Below, piece after piece: positions 8,739 to 20,534 of a DNA stretch of 64,000 bases. How positions within the stretch are numbered: position 1 is the stretch's first letter; each line of letters opens with the position of its first letter. Origin of the DNA: Roseateles noduli (GTDB lineage: Bacteria > Pseudomonadota > Gammaproteobacteria > Burkholderiales > Burkholderiaceae_C). The notes under the pieces were generated by a model. It did not search any database. It was not told the DNA's origin and saw nothing but the letters and a program-made list of their open reading frames with translations. Location of the stretch: the NCBI GenBank assembly GCA_002205125.1, contig NIOE01000002.1:310001-374000 (forward strand). The letters run 5' to 3'. A program made the position numbers and the translations under genes.

Positions 8739-8852
8739 TGCGTCGGAAAGCGTCGATTCCTTGATTACAATCGCCGGTTTTCCGGATCGCGGAGGGCAGG
8801 GGCCTGGGCTCCTCCTTCGCGTCAAAGAATTACCAGGGGGCCGTCGAGCGGA

Positions 8853-8873
8853 CTGCGCGCCGACAGCGCGCAG
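8853..8873. other. Perfect hairpin in the tRNA-Leu leader
   Basis: CTGCGCGC / GCGCGCAG with loop CGACA, 26 bases upstream of tRNA-Leu. The 160 bases between the permease hairpin and the tRNA hold this stem and a TACAAT -10-like hexamer at 8766-8771 without a clear -35. It could be a leader stem for RNA processing. Confidence 0.35.
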
Positions 8874-8899
8874 CGAACGCGACGACCTCAGTTCACCCG

Positions 8900-8986
8900 G
8901 CGCGGGTGGCGAAATTGGTAGACGCACCAGGTTTAGGTCCTGACGCCTTCACGGGCGTGCCGGTTCGAGTCCGGCCCCGCGCACCA
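8900..8986 (+). tRNA. tRNA-Leu (anticodon TAG)
   Basis: An 87-nt type II tRNA with encoded CCA. The acceptor GCGCGGG pairs with CCCGCGC, there is a D-arm with GGTAGA, an anticodon loop TTTAGGT (anticodon TAG at 8934-8936), a long variable arm, and a T-arm GGTTCGAGTCC. It reads CUN leucine codons. It lies 26 bases before tig on the same strand and may share its transcript. Confidence 0.97.
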
Positions 8987-9012
8987 CACTCTCAACTGAT
9001 TCCGAGTCCACT

Positions 9013-10323
9013 ATGGCTGTCACCGTCGAAACTCTCGAAAAGCTCGAACGCCGCATCACGCTCACGCTGGCGGCCACTGTCATCAACTCCGAAGTCGAGT
9101 CCCGCCTGAAGAAGCTGGCCCGCACGGTCAAGGCCGACGGCTTCCGTCCCGGCAAGGTGCCGATGTCCTTCGTGGCCCAGCGCTACGGCGCGCAGGTCCA
9201 GTACGAAGTCGTCAACGACAAGCTGGGCGAGGCCTTCAGCGCCGCCGCCAACGAAGCCAAGCTGCGCGTCGCCGGCATGCCCAGCATCGCCCAGAAGGAC
9301 GAAGCGGCTGAAGGCGAACTGGCCTTCGACGCGACCTTCGAGGTCTACCCCGAAGTCAAGATCGCCGATCTGGCCGATGCCGAGATCGAGCGCGTCGCCG
9401 CCGACGTGACCGACGAAGCCATCGACAAGACCGTCGAGATCCTGCGCAAGCAGCGCCGTTCGTTCGCCCAGCGCGGCGCGGCGGACGTGGCCGCCGACGG
9501 CGACCGCGTCACCATCGACTTCGAAGGCAAGATCGACGGCGAACCCTTCGCCGGCGGCAAGGCCGACGGCTTCCAGTTCCTGCTGGGCGAAGGCCAGATG
9601 CTCGAAGCCTTCGAGAAGGCCGTGCGCGGCATGAAGGCTGGCGAATCCAAGACCTTCCCGCTGGCCTTCCCCGAGGACTATCACGGCAAGGACGTCGCCG
9701 GCAAGGAAGCCGACTTCCTGGTCACGGTCAAGAAGATCGAGGCCCAGCACCTGCCCGACGTGAACGAATCGTTCGCCAAGGCCCTGGGCATCAAGGAAGG
9801 CACGGTCGAGGCCCTGCGCGCCGACATCAAGAAGAACCTCGAGCGCGAAGTGAAGTTCCGCGTGCTGGCCAAGAACAAGGGCGCCGCGATGGACGCGCTG
9901 GTCGGCAAGGCCGAGCTGGACGTGCCCAAGTCGCTGATCGCCGGCGAAGCCGAGCGCATGGTCGCCAACGCCCGCGAAGACCTGAAGAAGCGTGGCATCA
10001 AGGACGCCGACAAGGCCCCGATCCCCGCCGAGCTGTTCAACGACCAGGCCGAGAAGCGCGTGCGCCTGGGTCTGGTGGTCGCCGAGCTGGTCCGTTCGCA
10101 GAACCTGCAGGCCAAGCCCGAACAGCTGCAGGCCCACATCGAAGAGATCTCGCAGAGCTACGAGAAGCCGGCGGAAGTCGTGCGCTGGTACCTGTCGGAC
10201 CGCGAGCGCATGGCCGAAGTCGAAGCCGTCGTGATCGAGAACAACGTGACCGACTTCATCCTGGGCAAGGCCAAGATCACCGACAAGCAGCTGCCGTTCG
10301 ACGAGCTGATGGCCACGGCCTGA
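9013..10323 (+). CDS. tig: Trigger factor
   Basis: Ribosome-associated chaperone and peptidyl-prolyl isomerase that meets nascent chains at the exit tunnel. It has 436 residues, the E. coli-like size. The N-terminal ribosome-binding domain carries the signature segment GFRPGKVPMSFVAQRYG (residues about 46-62). An FKBP-type PPIase domain follows (GDRVTIDFEGKIDGEPFAGG, about 160-180), then a long helical C-terminal cradle. The start ATG follows tRNA-Leu directly. The neighbours clpP, clpX and lon form the classical proteobacterial protein quality-control block, but a strong terminator separates tig from clpP. Confidence 0.97.
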   Translation: MAVTVETLEKLERRITLTLAATVINSEVESRLKKLARTVKADGFRPGKVPMSFVAQRYGAQVQYEVVNDKLGEAFSAAANEAKLRVAGMPSIAQKDEAAEGELAFDATFEVYPEVKIADLADAEIERVAADVTDEAIDKTVEILRKQRRSFAQRGAADVAADGDRVTIDFEGKIDGEPFAGGKADGFQFLLGEGQMLEAFEKAVRGMKAGESKTFPLAFPEDYHGKDVAGKEADFLVTVKKIEAQHLPDVNESFAKALGIKEGTVEALRADIKKNLEREVKFRVLAKNKGAAMDALVGKAELDVPKSLIAGEAERMVANAREDLKKRGIKDADKAPIPAELFNDQAEKRVRLGLVVAELVRSQNLQAKPEQLQAHIEEISQSYEKPAEVVRWYLSDRERMAEVEAVVIENNVTDFILGKAKITDKQLPFDELMATA

Positions 10324-10396
10324 TCGGCGGACACACGGTCCTGGCGCAGGGTTTTTCGGCGTTGCTCTTGATTCGCCGCAAACCCATCGCCAAGTA

Positions 10397-10429
10397 AGGC
10401 GCCAGGCCGCAAGGCCGGCGCCTTTTTCT
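10397..10429 (+). terminator. Rho-independent terminator after tig
   Basis: Stem AAGGCGCC...GGCGCCTT extended by GGCC/GGCC, closed by a GCAA tetraloop, with one bulged A, and followed by TTTTTCTTT. One of the strongest terminators in the window. Confidence 0.9.
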
Positions 10430-10547
10430 TTCCCCGGCGCTACCGTCGAGAGGACCTCGCCCCGAAGGGGGCCACCCTCGGACGGTCAGGGGATGGAGCG
10501 CACGACATAATGGTTTGTCGTGATCTCGAACCACATCAGAGGATTTC

Positions 10548-11153
10548 ATGAGCGCGCTTGAAACCAGCAACCTGGGCATGGTGCCCATCGTCATCGAACA
10601 GTCGGGCCGCGGCGAGCGCGCCTACGACATCTACAGCCGCCTGCTGCGCGAGCGCATCGTCTTCCTGGTCGGCCCGGTGAACGATGCCGTCGCCAACCTG
10701 GTGGTCGCGCAGCTGCTGTTCCTGGAGAGCGAGAACCCCGAGAAGGAGATCTCGCTGTACATCAACTCGCCGGGCGGCAGCGTCTCGGCCGGCATGTCGA
10801 TCTACGACACCATGCAGTTCATCAAGCCGTCGGTGTCGACGCTGTGCATGGGCATGGCCGCGTCCATGGGCGCCTTCCTGCTGGCCGCGGGCGAGAAGGG
10901 CAAGCGCTTCGCGCTGCCGAACTCCAAGATCATGATCCACCAGCCGCTGGGCGGCGCGCAGGGTCAGGCCACGGACATCGAGATCCACGCCCGCGAGATC
11001 CTCAAGACCCGCGAGCAGCTCAACCGCATCCTGGCGGAGCGCACCGGCCAGAGCCTGGAGAAGATCCAGGCCGACACCGAGCGCGACTACTTCATGTCCG
11101 CGGCCGAGTCGGCGACCTACGGCCTGATCGACAAGGTCATCGAGAAGCGCTGA
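10548..11153 (+). CDS. clpP: ATP-dependent Clp protease proteolytic subunit ClpP
   Basis: Tetradecameric serine protease core that works with ClpX or ClpA. It has 201 residues. The catalytic triad is visible: Ser106 in GMAASMGAF, His131 in MIHQPLGG, and Asp180. The N-terminal loop segment ([23 protein letters not shown]) is the conserved axial-gate and activation region, and [12 protein letters not shown] forms the oxyanion strand. An AGAGGA ribosome site precedes the ATG. The next gene, clpX, encodes its unfoldase partner after a 353-base spacer. Confidence 0.97.
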   Translation: MSALETSNLGMVPIVIEQSGRGERAYDIYSRLLRERIVFLVGPVNDAVANLVVAQLLFLESENPEKEISLYINSPGGSVSAGMSIYDTMQFIKPSVSTLCMGMAASMGAFLLAAGEKGKRFALPNSKIMIHQPLGGAQGQATDIEIHAREILKTREQLNRILAERTGQSLEKIQADTERDYFMSAAESATYGLIDKVIEKR

Positions 11154-11506
11154 AACGCGGATCGGGTCCGGGGCCGGGCCTGCTCCCGGTGTGCGGCGGC
11201 GTCCCTGTGGGGCGCCGCTTGCCTTTCTTTGGACTCCGACCCCGTCGCGCCTCCGATCCCATCCCGGTTGATTGCCCGACCTTGCGGGCGCGTCGGGCAG
11301 GGGATTTCTCAAGCATGGGAAGTCTTCTGACCGGTACGGATCGAACTGTCGGCGCCGCACGCCAACTGACCGCCCGTTGACCGCACCAACTGACCACTCT
11401 TAGGGGCTTTTATCCCCCCAAGGGTGGTGCCGGCAATTGAACTATCATCAATGCAGGCACTTGCCTGTATTCCCCGCAGCCCTTCAGCAGCCCCAGCAGC
11501 ACTCCC
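11154..11506 (+). other. clpP-clpX intercistronic region with stem-loops
   Basis: No coding frame is supported. A GC hairpin (GCGGCG/CGCCGC, 11193-11218) follows clpP and could be a weak terminator. A longer imperfect stem-loop at 11393-11428 pairs ACCACTCTT with AAGGGTGGT around GGGG/CCCC, with loop CTTTTAT. TATCAT (11443-11448) resembles a -10 for clpX but has no clear -35. No convincing heat-shock sigma-32 promoter was seen. The 20 bases before the clpX ATG are C/A-rich and have no recognisable Shine-Dalgarno. Confidence 0.5.
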
Positions 11507-12775
<1,269 letters not shown>

Positions 12776-12868
12776 GGTCGCGGAGACACCCCGGGCGATT
12801 CGCTTGCCATCACTTCATGTGGAAAGCAATTGCTCAAAGGCTATTGAACGGCACCTTGTAATTGGTAG

Positions 12869-12891
12869 CTCGGGCCCTAGATGGGCTTGAG
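12869..12891 (+). promoter_or_regulatory. Leader hairpin next to the lon ribosome site
   Basis: CTCGGGCCC pairs with GGGCTTGAG across loop TAGAT: nine pairs, two of them G-U in the plus-strand RNA. It ends a few bases before the GAGAGG ribosome site of lon (start 12906), so folding could affect initiation. Function is inferred only. Confidence 0.4.
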
Positions 12892-12905
12892 AAAGAGAGG
12901 TTTTC

Positions 12906-15338
<2,433 letters not shown>

Positions 15339-15358
15339 TTCGTTCGCGAATCCCCATG

Positions 15359-15384
15359 ACAACGGCGCCTGCGGGCGCCGTTGT
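15359..15384 (+). terminator. Rho-independent terminator after lon
   Basis: A perfect 11-bp stem ACAACGGCGCC / GGCGCCGTTGT with loop TGCG, then TCGTTT. Located 21 bases after the lon stop. Confidence 0.85.
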
Positions 15385-15458
15385 TCGTTTCAGCGTGATG
15401 AGAGATCGCGCAGGGAAGGTGGCGTTTGGGCGATCTTCATAAAGAAGTCGCCGAACTC

Positions 15459-15488
15459 TTGCGGGAGCGTCAAAAACCGTTCTATACT
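15459..15488 (+). promoter_or_regulatory. Promoter of the tRNA-Gly/Cys cluster
   Basis: TTGCGG (15459-15464), an 18-bp spacer, and TATACT (15483-15488), about 85 bases before the first tRNA-Gly. The bases after the -10 are GC-leaning (CTCGGC), as often at stable-RNA promoters. Confidence 0.6.
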
Positions 15489-15575
15489 CTCGGCTTCAGC
15501 GCAAACGGTGCAGCAGCAACAAAGCAATTCGCAAGGATTGCACGGCAGTTGAGGCAGGCAGTGTGTTGAAGACCT

Positions 15576-15651
15576 GCGGGAATAGCTCAGTTGGTAGAGC
15601 GCAACCTTGCCAAGGTTGAGGTCGCGAGTTCGAGCCTCGTTTCCCGCTCCA
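15576..15651 (+). tRNA. tRNA-Gly (anticodon GCC), copy 1
   Basis: 76 nt with encoded CCA. The acceptor GCGGGAA pairs with TTCCCGC; the anticodon stem is CAACC/GGTTG with loop TTGCCAA (anticodon GCC at 15609-15611); the T-loop is GTTCGAG. Identical in sequence to the copies at 15829 and 15956. Confidence 0.98.
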
Positions 15652-15657
15652 GGTTTA

Positions 15658-15687
15658 AAAAAATGGAAGCCCCGGCTTCCATTTTTT
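15658..15687 (+). terminator. Terminator-like hairpin inside the tRNA cluster
   Basis: Stem TGGAAGC / GCTTCCA with loop CCCG, flanked by an A-run and a matching T-run (ATTTTTT) that extend the stem. It lies 6 bases after the first tRNA-Gly, so copy 1 may be partly uncoupled from the tRNAs that follow. Confidence 0.8.
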
Positions 15688-15741
15688 ATCGAAGTCGGAC
15701 AACCAAATCCGGCTTCTACAGAATCCCGTCCAGGGTTCTGG

Positions 15742-15815
15742 GGCGCGATAGCAAAGCGGTTATGCCCCGGATTGCAAATCCGGTCAGTCCGGTTCGACTC
15801 CGGATCGCGCCTCCA
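15742..15815 (+). tRNA. tRNA-Cys (anticodon GCA)
   Basis: 74 nt with encoded CCA. The acceptor GGCGCGA pairs with TCGCGCC, the anticodon loop is TTGCAAA (GCA at 15774-15776), and the T-loop is GTTCGAC. Lies between the first and second tRNA-Gly copies. Confidence 0.97.
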
Positions 15816-15828
15816 AAGAATGGACATT

Positions 15829-15904
15829 GCGGGAATAGCTCAGTTGGTAGAGCGCAACCTTGCCAAGGTTGAGGTCGCGAGTTCGAGCCTCGTTTCCCGC
15901 TCCA
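15829..15904 (+). tRNA. tRNA-Gly (anticodon GCC), copy 2
   Basis: 76 nt with CCA, identical to copy 1. It starts 13 bases after tRNA-Cys, so the two are probably processed from one transcript. Confidence 0.98.
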
Positions 15905-15955
15905 AACGACACCAAAGGTCGGTTGGGGTGATTCATCACTCCGCTGTCCTGCGAT

Positions 15956-16031
15956 GCGGGAATAGCTCAGTTGGTAGAGCGCAACCTTGCCAAGGTTGAG
16001 GTCGCGAGTTCGAGCCTCGTTTCCCGCTCCA
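15956..16031 (+). tRNA. tRNA-Gly (anticodon GCC), copy 3
   Basis: 76 nt with CCA, identical to copies 1 and 2. It is followed by a terminator that closes the cluster. Confidence 0.98.
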
Positions 16032-16038
16032 AATCCTC

Positions 16039-16069
16039 AAAAGGGAAGCCTCTCCGGCTTCCCTTTTTT
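16039..16069 (+). terminator. Rho-independent terminator after the third tRNA-Gly
   Basis: A perfect 12-bp stem AAAAGGGAAGCC / GGCTTCCCTTTT with loop TCTCC and a T-run. It resembles the hairpin after copy 1 in its AAGCC/GGCTT core. Confidence 0.92.
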
Positions 16070-16131
16070 CTTTGTCGGTCGCCGTGATAATGCGCGCTCA
16101 CTCCGACATGGAATCGATGCGGAGTCGTCGC

Positions 16132-16219
16132 GCCTCGATGGTGAAATTGGTAGACACAGCGGACTTAAAATCCGCCGCCCTCAACCGGCGTACGGGTTCG
16201 AGTCCCGTTCGAGGCACCA
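16132..16219 (+). tRNA. tRNA-Leu (anticodon TAA)
   Basis: 88-nt type II tRNA with CCA. The acceptor GCCTCGA pairs with TCGAGGC; the anticodon loop is CTTAAAA (TAA at 16166-16168); there is a long variable arm, and the T-loop is GTTCGAG. It reads UUA/UUG. A possible -10 (GATAAT, 16086-16091) lies after the preceding terminator. The MFS gene starts 28 bases downstream. Confidence 0.97.
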
Positions 16220-16247
16220 CGCGATCGGCTTCCAGAGACCGCAGCGA

Positions 16248-17540
16248 ATGGGCATGTTTGTGCAGGAACTGTTGAACCCGGGCGTTCGCAAGCGCGAAGT
16301 CTTCGGCTGGTCGATGTACGACTTCGCCAACTCGGGCTACACCACCGTCGTCCTGACCGCCGTCTACAACGCGTACTTCGTCGGCGTCATCGCCAAGGGC
16401 CAGCCGTCGGCGACGCTGCTCTGGACCGTGCTGATCGCCGTGTCCAGCTTCCTGGTGATGGTGACCATGCCGGGCCTGGGCGCCTGGGCCGATGCGCATG
16501 GCGCGAAGAAGAAGCTGCTGGGCGTCTGCACGCTCGGCTGCGTGCTGTCGACCGCCGCGCTGGCGGTGTTCGGCGCCGAGCAGCTGTGGTGGGCAGCCGC
16601 GGCGGTGGTGATCTCCAACGTGTTCTTCTCGTACGGCGAATCGCTGATCGCGGCGTTTCTGCCGGAGCTCGCACGTCGCGATGCGCTCGGACGCGTGTCG
16701 GGCTGGGGCTGGGCCTTCGGCTACCTGGGCGGGATGCTCGCGCTCGGCCTGTGTCTGGGCTACGTGCTGGGCGCGCAGGCGCGCGGCGAGTCCGCCGGCC
16801 ATTTCGTTCCCGTCACGATGCTGATCACCGCCGGCCTGTACCTGCTCGCCGCGCTGCCGACCTTCCTGCTGCTGCGCGAGCGCGCCGACCCCTGCGCCAC
16901 GCGCCGCGCCGCGCGCATGGGGTCAGGTCTTTCCCAGCTGTGGACGTCCTGGCAGCGGGCGCGTGCCTACCCCGACTTCCTGCGCCTGCTGGCCTGCGGA
17001 ACCAGCTATCAGGCCGGGATCGCCGTCGTCATCGCGCTCGCGGCGGTCTACGCCGAACAGGCGCTCGGCTTCACGCAGGCGCAGACGATGACGCTGGTGT
17101 TCCTTGTGAACATCGCCTCCGCCGTCGGCGCGTTCCTGTTCGGCTACTACGAGGACCGCATCGGTCACCAGCCCGCGCTCGCGATCACGCTGATCGGCTG
17201 GATGGTCATGACGCTGCTGGCCTTCCTGGCGACGAGCGCCTGGCTGTTCTGGATCGCCGCGGTCATCGCGGGGCTGTGCATGGGCTCCAGCCAGTCCTGC
17301 GGGCGTGCACTGGCGGGCGCGCTCGCGCCCCACGACCGCCTGGCCGAGTTCTTCGGCCTGTGGACCTTCGCCACGCGCCTTGCCGCCATCATCGGTCCGC
17401 TGACCTACGGCGCGGTCACCGTGCTGACGGCGGGCAACCACCGGCTCGCCATCCTCGCGACCGGCGTGTTCTTCGTCCTGGGCTACTGGCTGCTGAGACG
17501 CGTCGACATGACGCGAGGACTCGCGCGCGCGTTGATCTGA
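16248..17540 (+). CDS. MFS transporter, UMF1/Atg22-like family
   Basis: Inner-membrane transporter of 430 residues with about twelve hydrophobic helices. The N-terminus (REVFGWSMYDFANSGYTTVVLTAVYNAYF) matches the UMF1 (Atg22-like) signature, and MPGLGAWADAHGAKKKLL is the MFS motif-A loop. The substrate is unknown in bacterial members; yeast Atg22 exports vacuolar amino acids. ATG 16248 (MGMFVQELLNPGVRKREVFGW) is chosen because upstream in-frame codons overlap the tRNAs; a second ATG two codons later is equally possible. No good Shine-Dalgarno is seen. The gene converges on murI with only 27 bases between stops. Confidence 0.88.
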   Translation: MGMFVQELLNPGVRKREVFGWSMYDFANSGYTTVVLTAVYNAYFVGVIAKGQPSATLLWTVLIAVSSFLVMVTMPGLGAWADAHGAKKKLLGVCTLGCVLSTAALAVFGAEQLWWAAAAVVISNVFFSYGESLIAAFLPELARRDALGRVSGWGWAFGYLGGMLALGLCLGYVLGAQARGESAGHFVPVTMLITAGLYLLAALPTFLLLRERADPCATRRAARMGSGLSQLWTSWQRARAYPDFLRLLACGTSYQAGIAVVIALAAVYAEQALGFTQAQTMTLVFLVNIASAVGAFLFGYYEDRIGHQPALAITLIGWMVMTLLAFLATSAWLFWIAAVIAGLCMGSSQSCGRALAGALAPHDRLAEFFGLWTFATRLAAIIGPLTYGAVTVLTAGNHRLAILATGVFFVLGYWLLRRVDMTRGLARALI

Positions 17541-17567
17541 GTTCGACGCCGACGCGTCGAGGCGTGT

Positions 17568-18437
17568 TCAGGCGGAGACGCGTGTCGCCGTCACGTCGCG
17601 CCAGCCGAGCGCCTCGCGCGCAAGATGCTGCAGCGGTGCGGGATCGCCGGTGCTTTCGAGCACGATCGCCGCAGGCCCTGACGCGACCGGGCCGAGGCTC
17701 TCCCACACGCGCCGGGCCTGACGCGCCACGGCGTCCTCGATGTTGAGCAGCTGCACGCCGTCGCCGAGCGCGACCTGGATGCGCGCCTGCACCAGCGGAT
17801 AGTGGGTGCAGCCGAGCAATACCGTGTCGACGCCGCGCTCCCGCAGCGGCGCACAGAAGCGCTCGATCAGATCGCCGAGTTCGACGCTGCGCAGATTGCC
17901 ACGCTCGATCAGCGTGACCAGTCCGGGGCAGGGCTGGCTGATCAGCTCGACGTCGCTCGCGTGGGCGGCGACGAGCTGCTCGAAACGCCGGCTCGCGATC
18001 GTCGCCGTCGTGGCCATCACGCCGATGCGGCCGTTGCGCGTTGCGGCCACGGCCGGCTTCACGCCCGGTTCGATGCCCACGACGGGCCAGTCAGGCCAGC
18101 GCTCGCGCATCGCCTGCACCGCATGCGCCGTCGCCGTGTTGCAGGCCACCACCGCCATGCGCGCGCCGACCTCGCGCAGGCGCTCGGCCACGCGCACGCT
18201 GCGCTCGACGATGTACTCGCTGCTGCGGTCCCCATAGGGCGCGTGCGCCGTGTCCGCGACGTAATGGAGCGGCACATCGGGCAACTGCTCGCGCAGTGCC
18301 TTCAGCACGGTCAGCCCGCCGACGCCGGAATCGAAGACCCCGATGCAGGGGACGAGCGGGCGGGTGTCCGGGGGGCTTGCGAGCTCACTCGCGAGGGAGT
18401 TCTGGGGAGCGCTGGAGGGAGGGGGCAGGGGAGGCAC
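17568..18437 (-). CDS. murI: Glutamate racemase
   Basis: Makes D-glutamate for peptidoglycan by cofactor-independent racemisation. It has 289 residues. FDSGVGGLTVL (35-45), PYGDRS (67-72), and both catalytic cysteines are present: Cys99 in VVACNTATA and Cys210 in LLGCTHYPL. The first 25 residues are Pro/Ser-rich and lie outside the conserved fold, so the true start could be further in, but no better in-frame ATG exists before the core. Divergent from the etf operon across a 283-base regulatory spacer. Confidence 0.95.
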   Translation of the reverse strand: MPPLPPPSSAPQNSLASELASPPDTRPLVPCIGVFDSGVGGLTVLKALREQLPDVPLHYVADTAHAPYGDRSSEYIVERSVRVAERLREVGARMAVVACNTATAHAVQAMRERWPDWPVVGIEPGVKPAVAATRNGRIGVMATTATIASRRFEQLVAAHASDVELISQPCPGLVTLIERGNLRSVELGDLIERFCAPLRERGVDTVLLGCTHYPLVQARIQVALGDGVQLLNIEDAVARQARRVWESLGPVASGPAAIVLESTGDPAPLQHLAREALGWRDVTATRVSA

Positions 18438-18524
18438 GGGACTCGCGGCGTGATCGTGGGGAGGGGCGAAGCGGTGTATCGGGAGCGCAGTCTAGAGGAA
18501 TCCCTCATTCCTGCCGTGAACCGC

Positions 18525-18552
18525 TTGGCAGCGGCGTCGCTATGGCTAGAAT
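18525..18552 (+). promoter_or_regulatory. Candidate promoter of the etfBA operon
   Basis: TTGGCA (18525-18530), a 16-bp spacer, and TAGAAT (18547-18552), pointing to etfB about 170 bases downstream. It is followed two bases later by a 12-bp palindrome lying over the expected start site. Confidence 0.55.
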
Positions 18553-18553
18553 A

Positions 18554-18565
18554 GAACGATCGTTC
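18554..18565. promoter_or_regulatory. Palindromic operator candidate 1 upstream of etfB
   Basis: GAACGATCGTTC is a perfect 12-bp inverted repeat directly after the -10 element. Its form suits a TetR-type repressor of fatty-acid or branched-chain catabolism; the regulator is not in the window. Confidence 0.5.
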
Positions 18566-18684
18566 GTTTTATTTTCGAGCCGGCGCCGAGGAGACGCTCG
18601 CGGTTTTCCGGGATGCCCGGGACGGGAGCAGGGGTGCATGACGGCTGGGAGACACGGGAGCGCCCCGGGGCTCCCATAGAATCT

Positions 18685-18704
18685 GATTAACGTTAACGTC
18701 AATC
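18685..18704. promoter_or_regulatory. Palindromic operator candidate 2 upstream of etfB
   Basis: GATTAACGTTAACGTCAATC is a 20-bp inverted repeat with one mismatched pair, ending 16 bases before the etfB ATG. The ACGTTaACGT core resembles sites I associate with MerR-type LiuR regulators of leucine/isovalerate degradation, from memory and unverified. Confidence 0.5.
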
Positions 18705-18720
18705 CGCTTGGAGTGCTTCG

Positions 18721-19476
18721 ATGAAGGTATTGGTCCCCGTCAAACGAGTCGTCGATTACAACGTCAAGGTGCGCGTCAAGAGTGACGGGACCGGCGTGGA
18801 CATCGCCAACGTGAAGATGTCCATGAACCCGTTCGACGAGATCGCCGTCGAGGAAGCCGTCCGCCTGAAGGAGAAGGGCGTGGTCACCGAGGTGATCGCC
18901 GTCTCCTGCGGCGTCACGCAGTGCCAGGAAACCCTGCGCACCGCGATGGCCATCGGCGCCGACCGCGCGATCCTGGTCGAGACCCCCGCCGACCTCGAAC
19001 TGCAGCCGCTGGCCGTGGCCAAGCTACTGAAGGCGCTGGTCGACAAGGAACAGCCGCAGCTGGTGATCCTGGGCAAGCAGGCCATCGACGACGATTGCAA
19101 CCAGACCGGCCAGATGCTGGCCGCGCTGACCGGCCTGCCGCAGGGCACGTTCGCGTCGAAGGTGGAAGTCGCCGACGGCAAGGTCAACGTGACGCGTGAA
19201 GTCGACGGCGGCCTGGAGACGGTCAGCCTGACGCTGCCCGCGGTCGTAACGACGGACCTGCGCCTGAACGAGCCGCGCTACGTGACGCTGCCCAACATCA
19301 TGAAGGCCAAGAAGAAGCAGCTCGACGTGGTCAAGCCCGCCGACCTGGGCGTGGACGTGTCGCCGCGCATCAAGACGCTGTCGGTCGCTGAGCCGCCCAA
19401 GCGCAGCGCCGGCATCAAGGTGCCGGACGTGGCCACGCTGGTCACGAAGCTGAAGACCGAAGCGAAGGTCATCTGA
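18721..19476 (+). CDS. etfB: Electron transfer flavoprotein beta subunit
   Basis: Small ETF subunit: with EtfA it takes electrons from acyl-CoA dehydrogenases and passes them to ETF-quinone oxidoreductase. It has 251 residues. It starts [20 protein letters not shown] as in typical EtfB, with the AMP-binding segment ([25 protein letters not shown], about 119-143) and the C-terminal recognition-loop region ([12 protein letters not shown]). The ribosome site GGAG is at 18710-18713. It is 28 bases from etfA, one operon with the acyl-CoA dehydrogenase beyond. Confidence 0.97.
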   Translation: MKVLVPVKRVVDYNVKVRVKSDGTGVDIANVKMSMNPFDEIAVEEAVRLKEKGVVTEVIAVSCGVTQCQETLRTAMAIGADRAILVETPADLELQPLAVAKLLKALVDKEQPQLVILGKQAIDDDCNQTGQMLAALTGLPQGTFASKVEVADGKVNVTREVDGGLETVSLTLPAVVTTDLRLNEPRYVTLPNIMKAKKKQLDVVKPADLGVDVSPRIKTLSVAEPPKRSAGIKVPDVATLVTKLKTEAKVI

Positions 19477-19504
19477 ACCTCAGAACAAGATCCGGAGATA
19501 AGAC

Positions 19505-20434
<930 letters not shown>

Positions 20435-20480
20435 TCGATTGCTGAGAAACGCGACGGCGAAGACCGTCGCAGACAAGACC

Positions 20481-20516
20481 AAGGGCGCCCGCCGACGACG
20501 CGCGGCGCCCTTTTTT
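20481..20516 (+). terminator. Rho-independent terminator after etfA
   Basis: Stem AAGGGCGCC / GGCGCCCTT with a 14-base loop region, followed by TTTTTT. It lies between etfA and the acyl-CoA dehydrogenase gene. Confidence 0.8.
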
Positions 20517-20534
20517 CATCCGGAGACAACCCCC

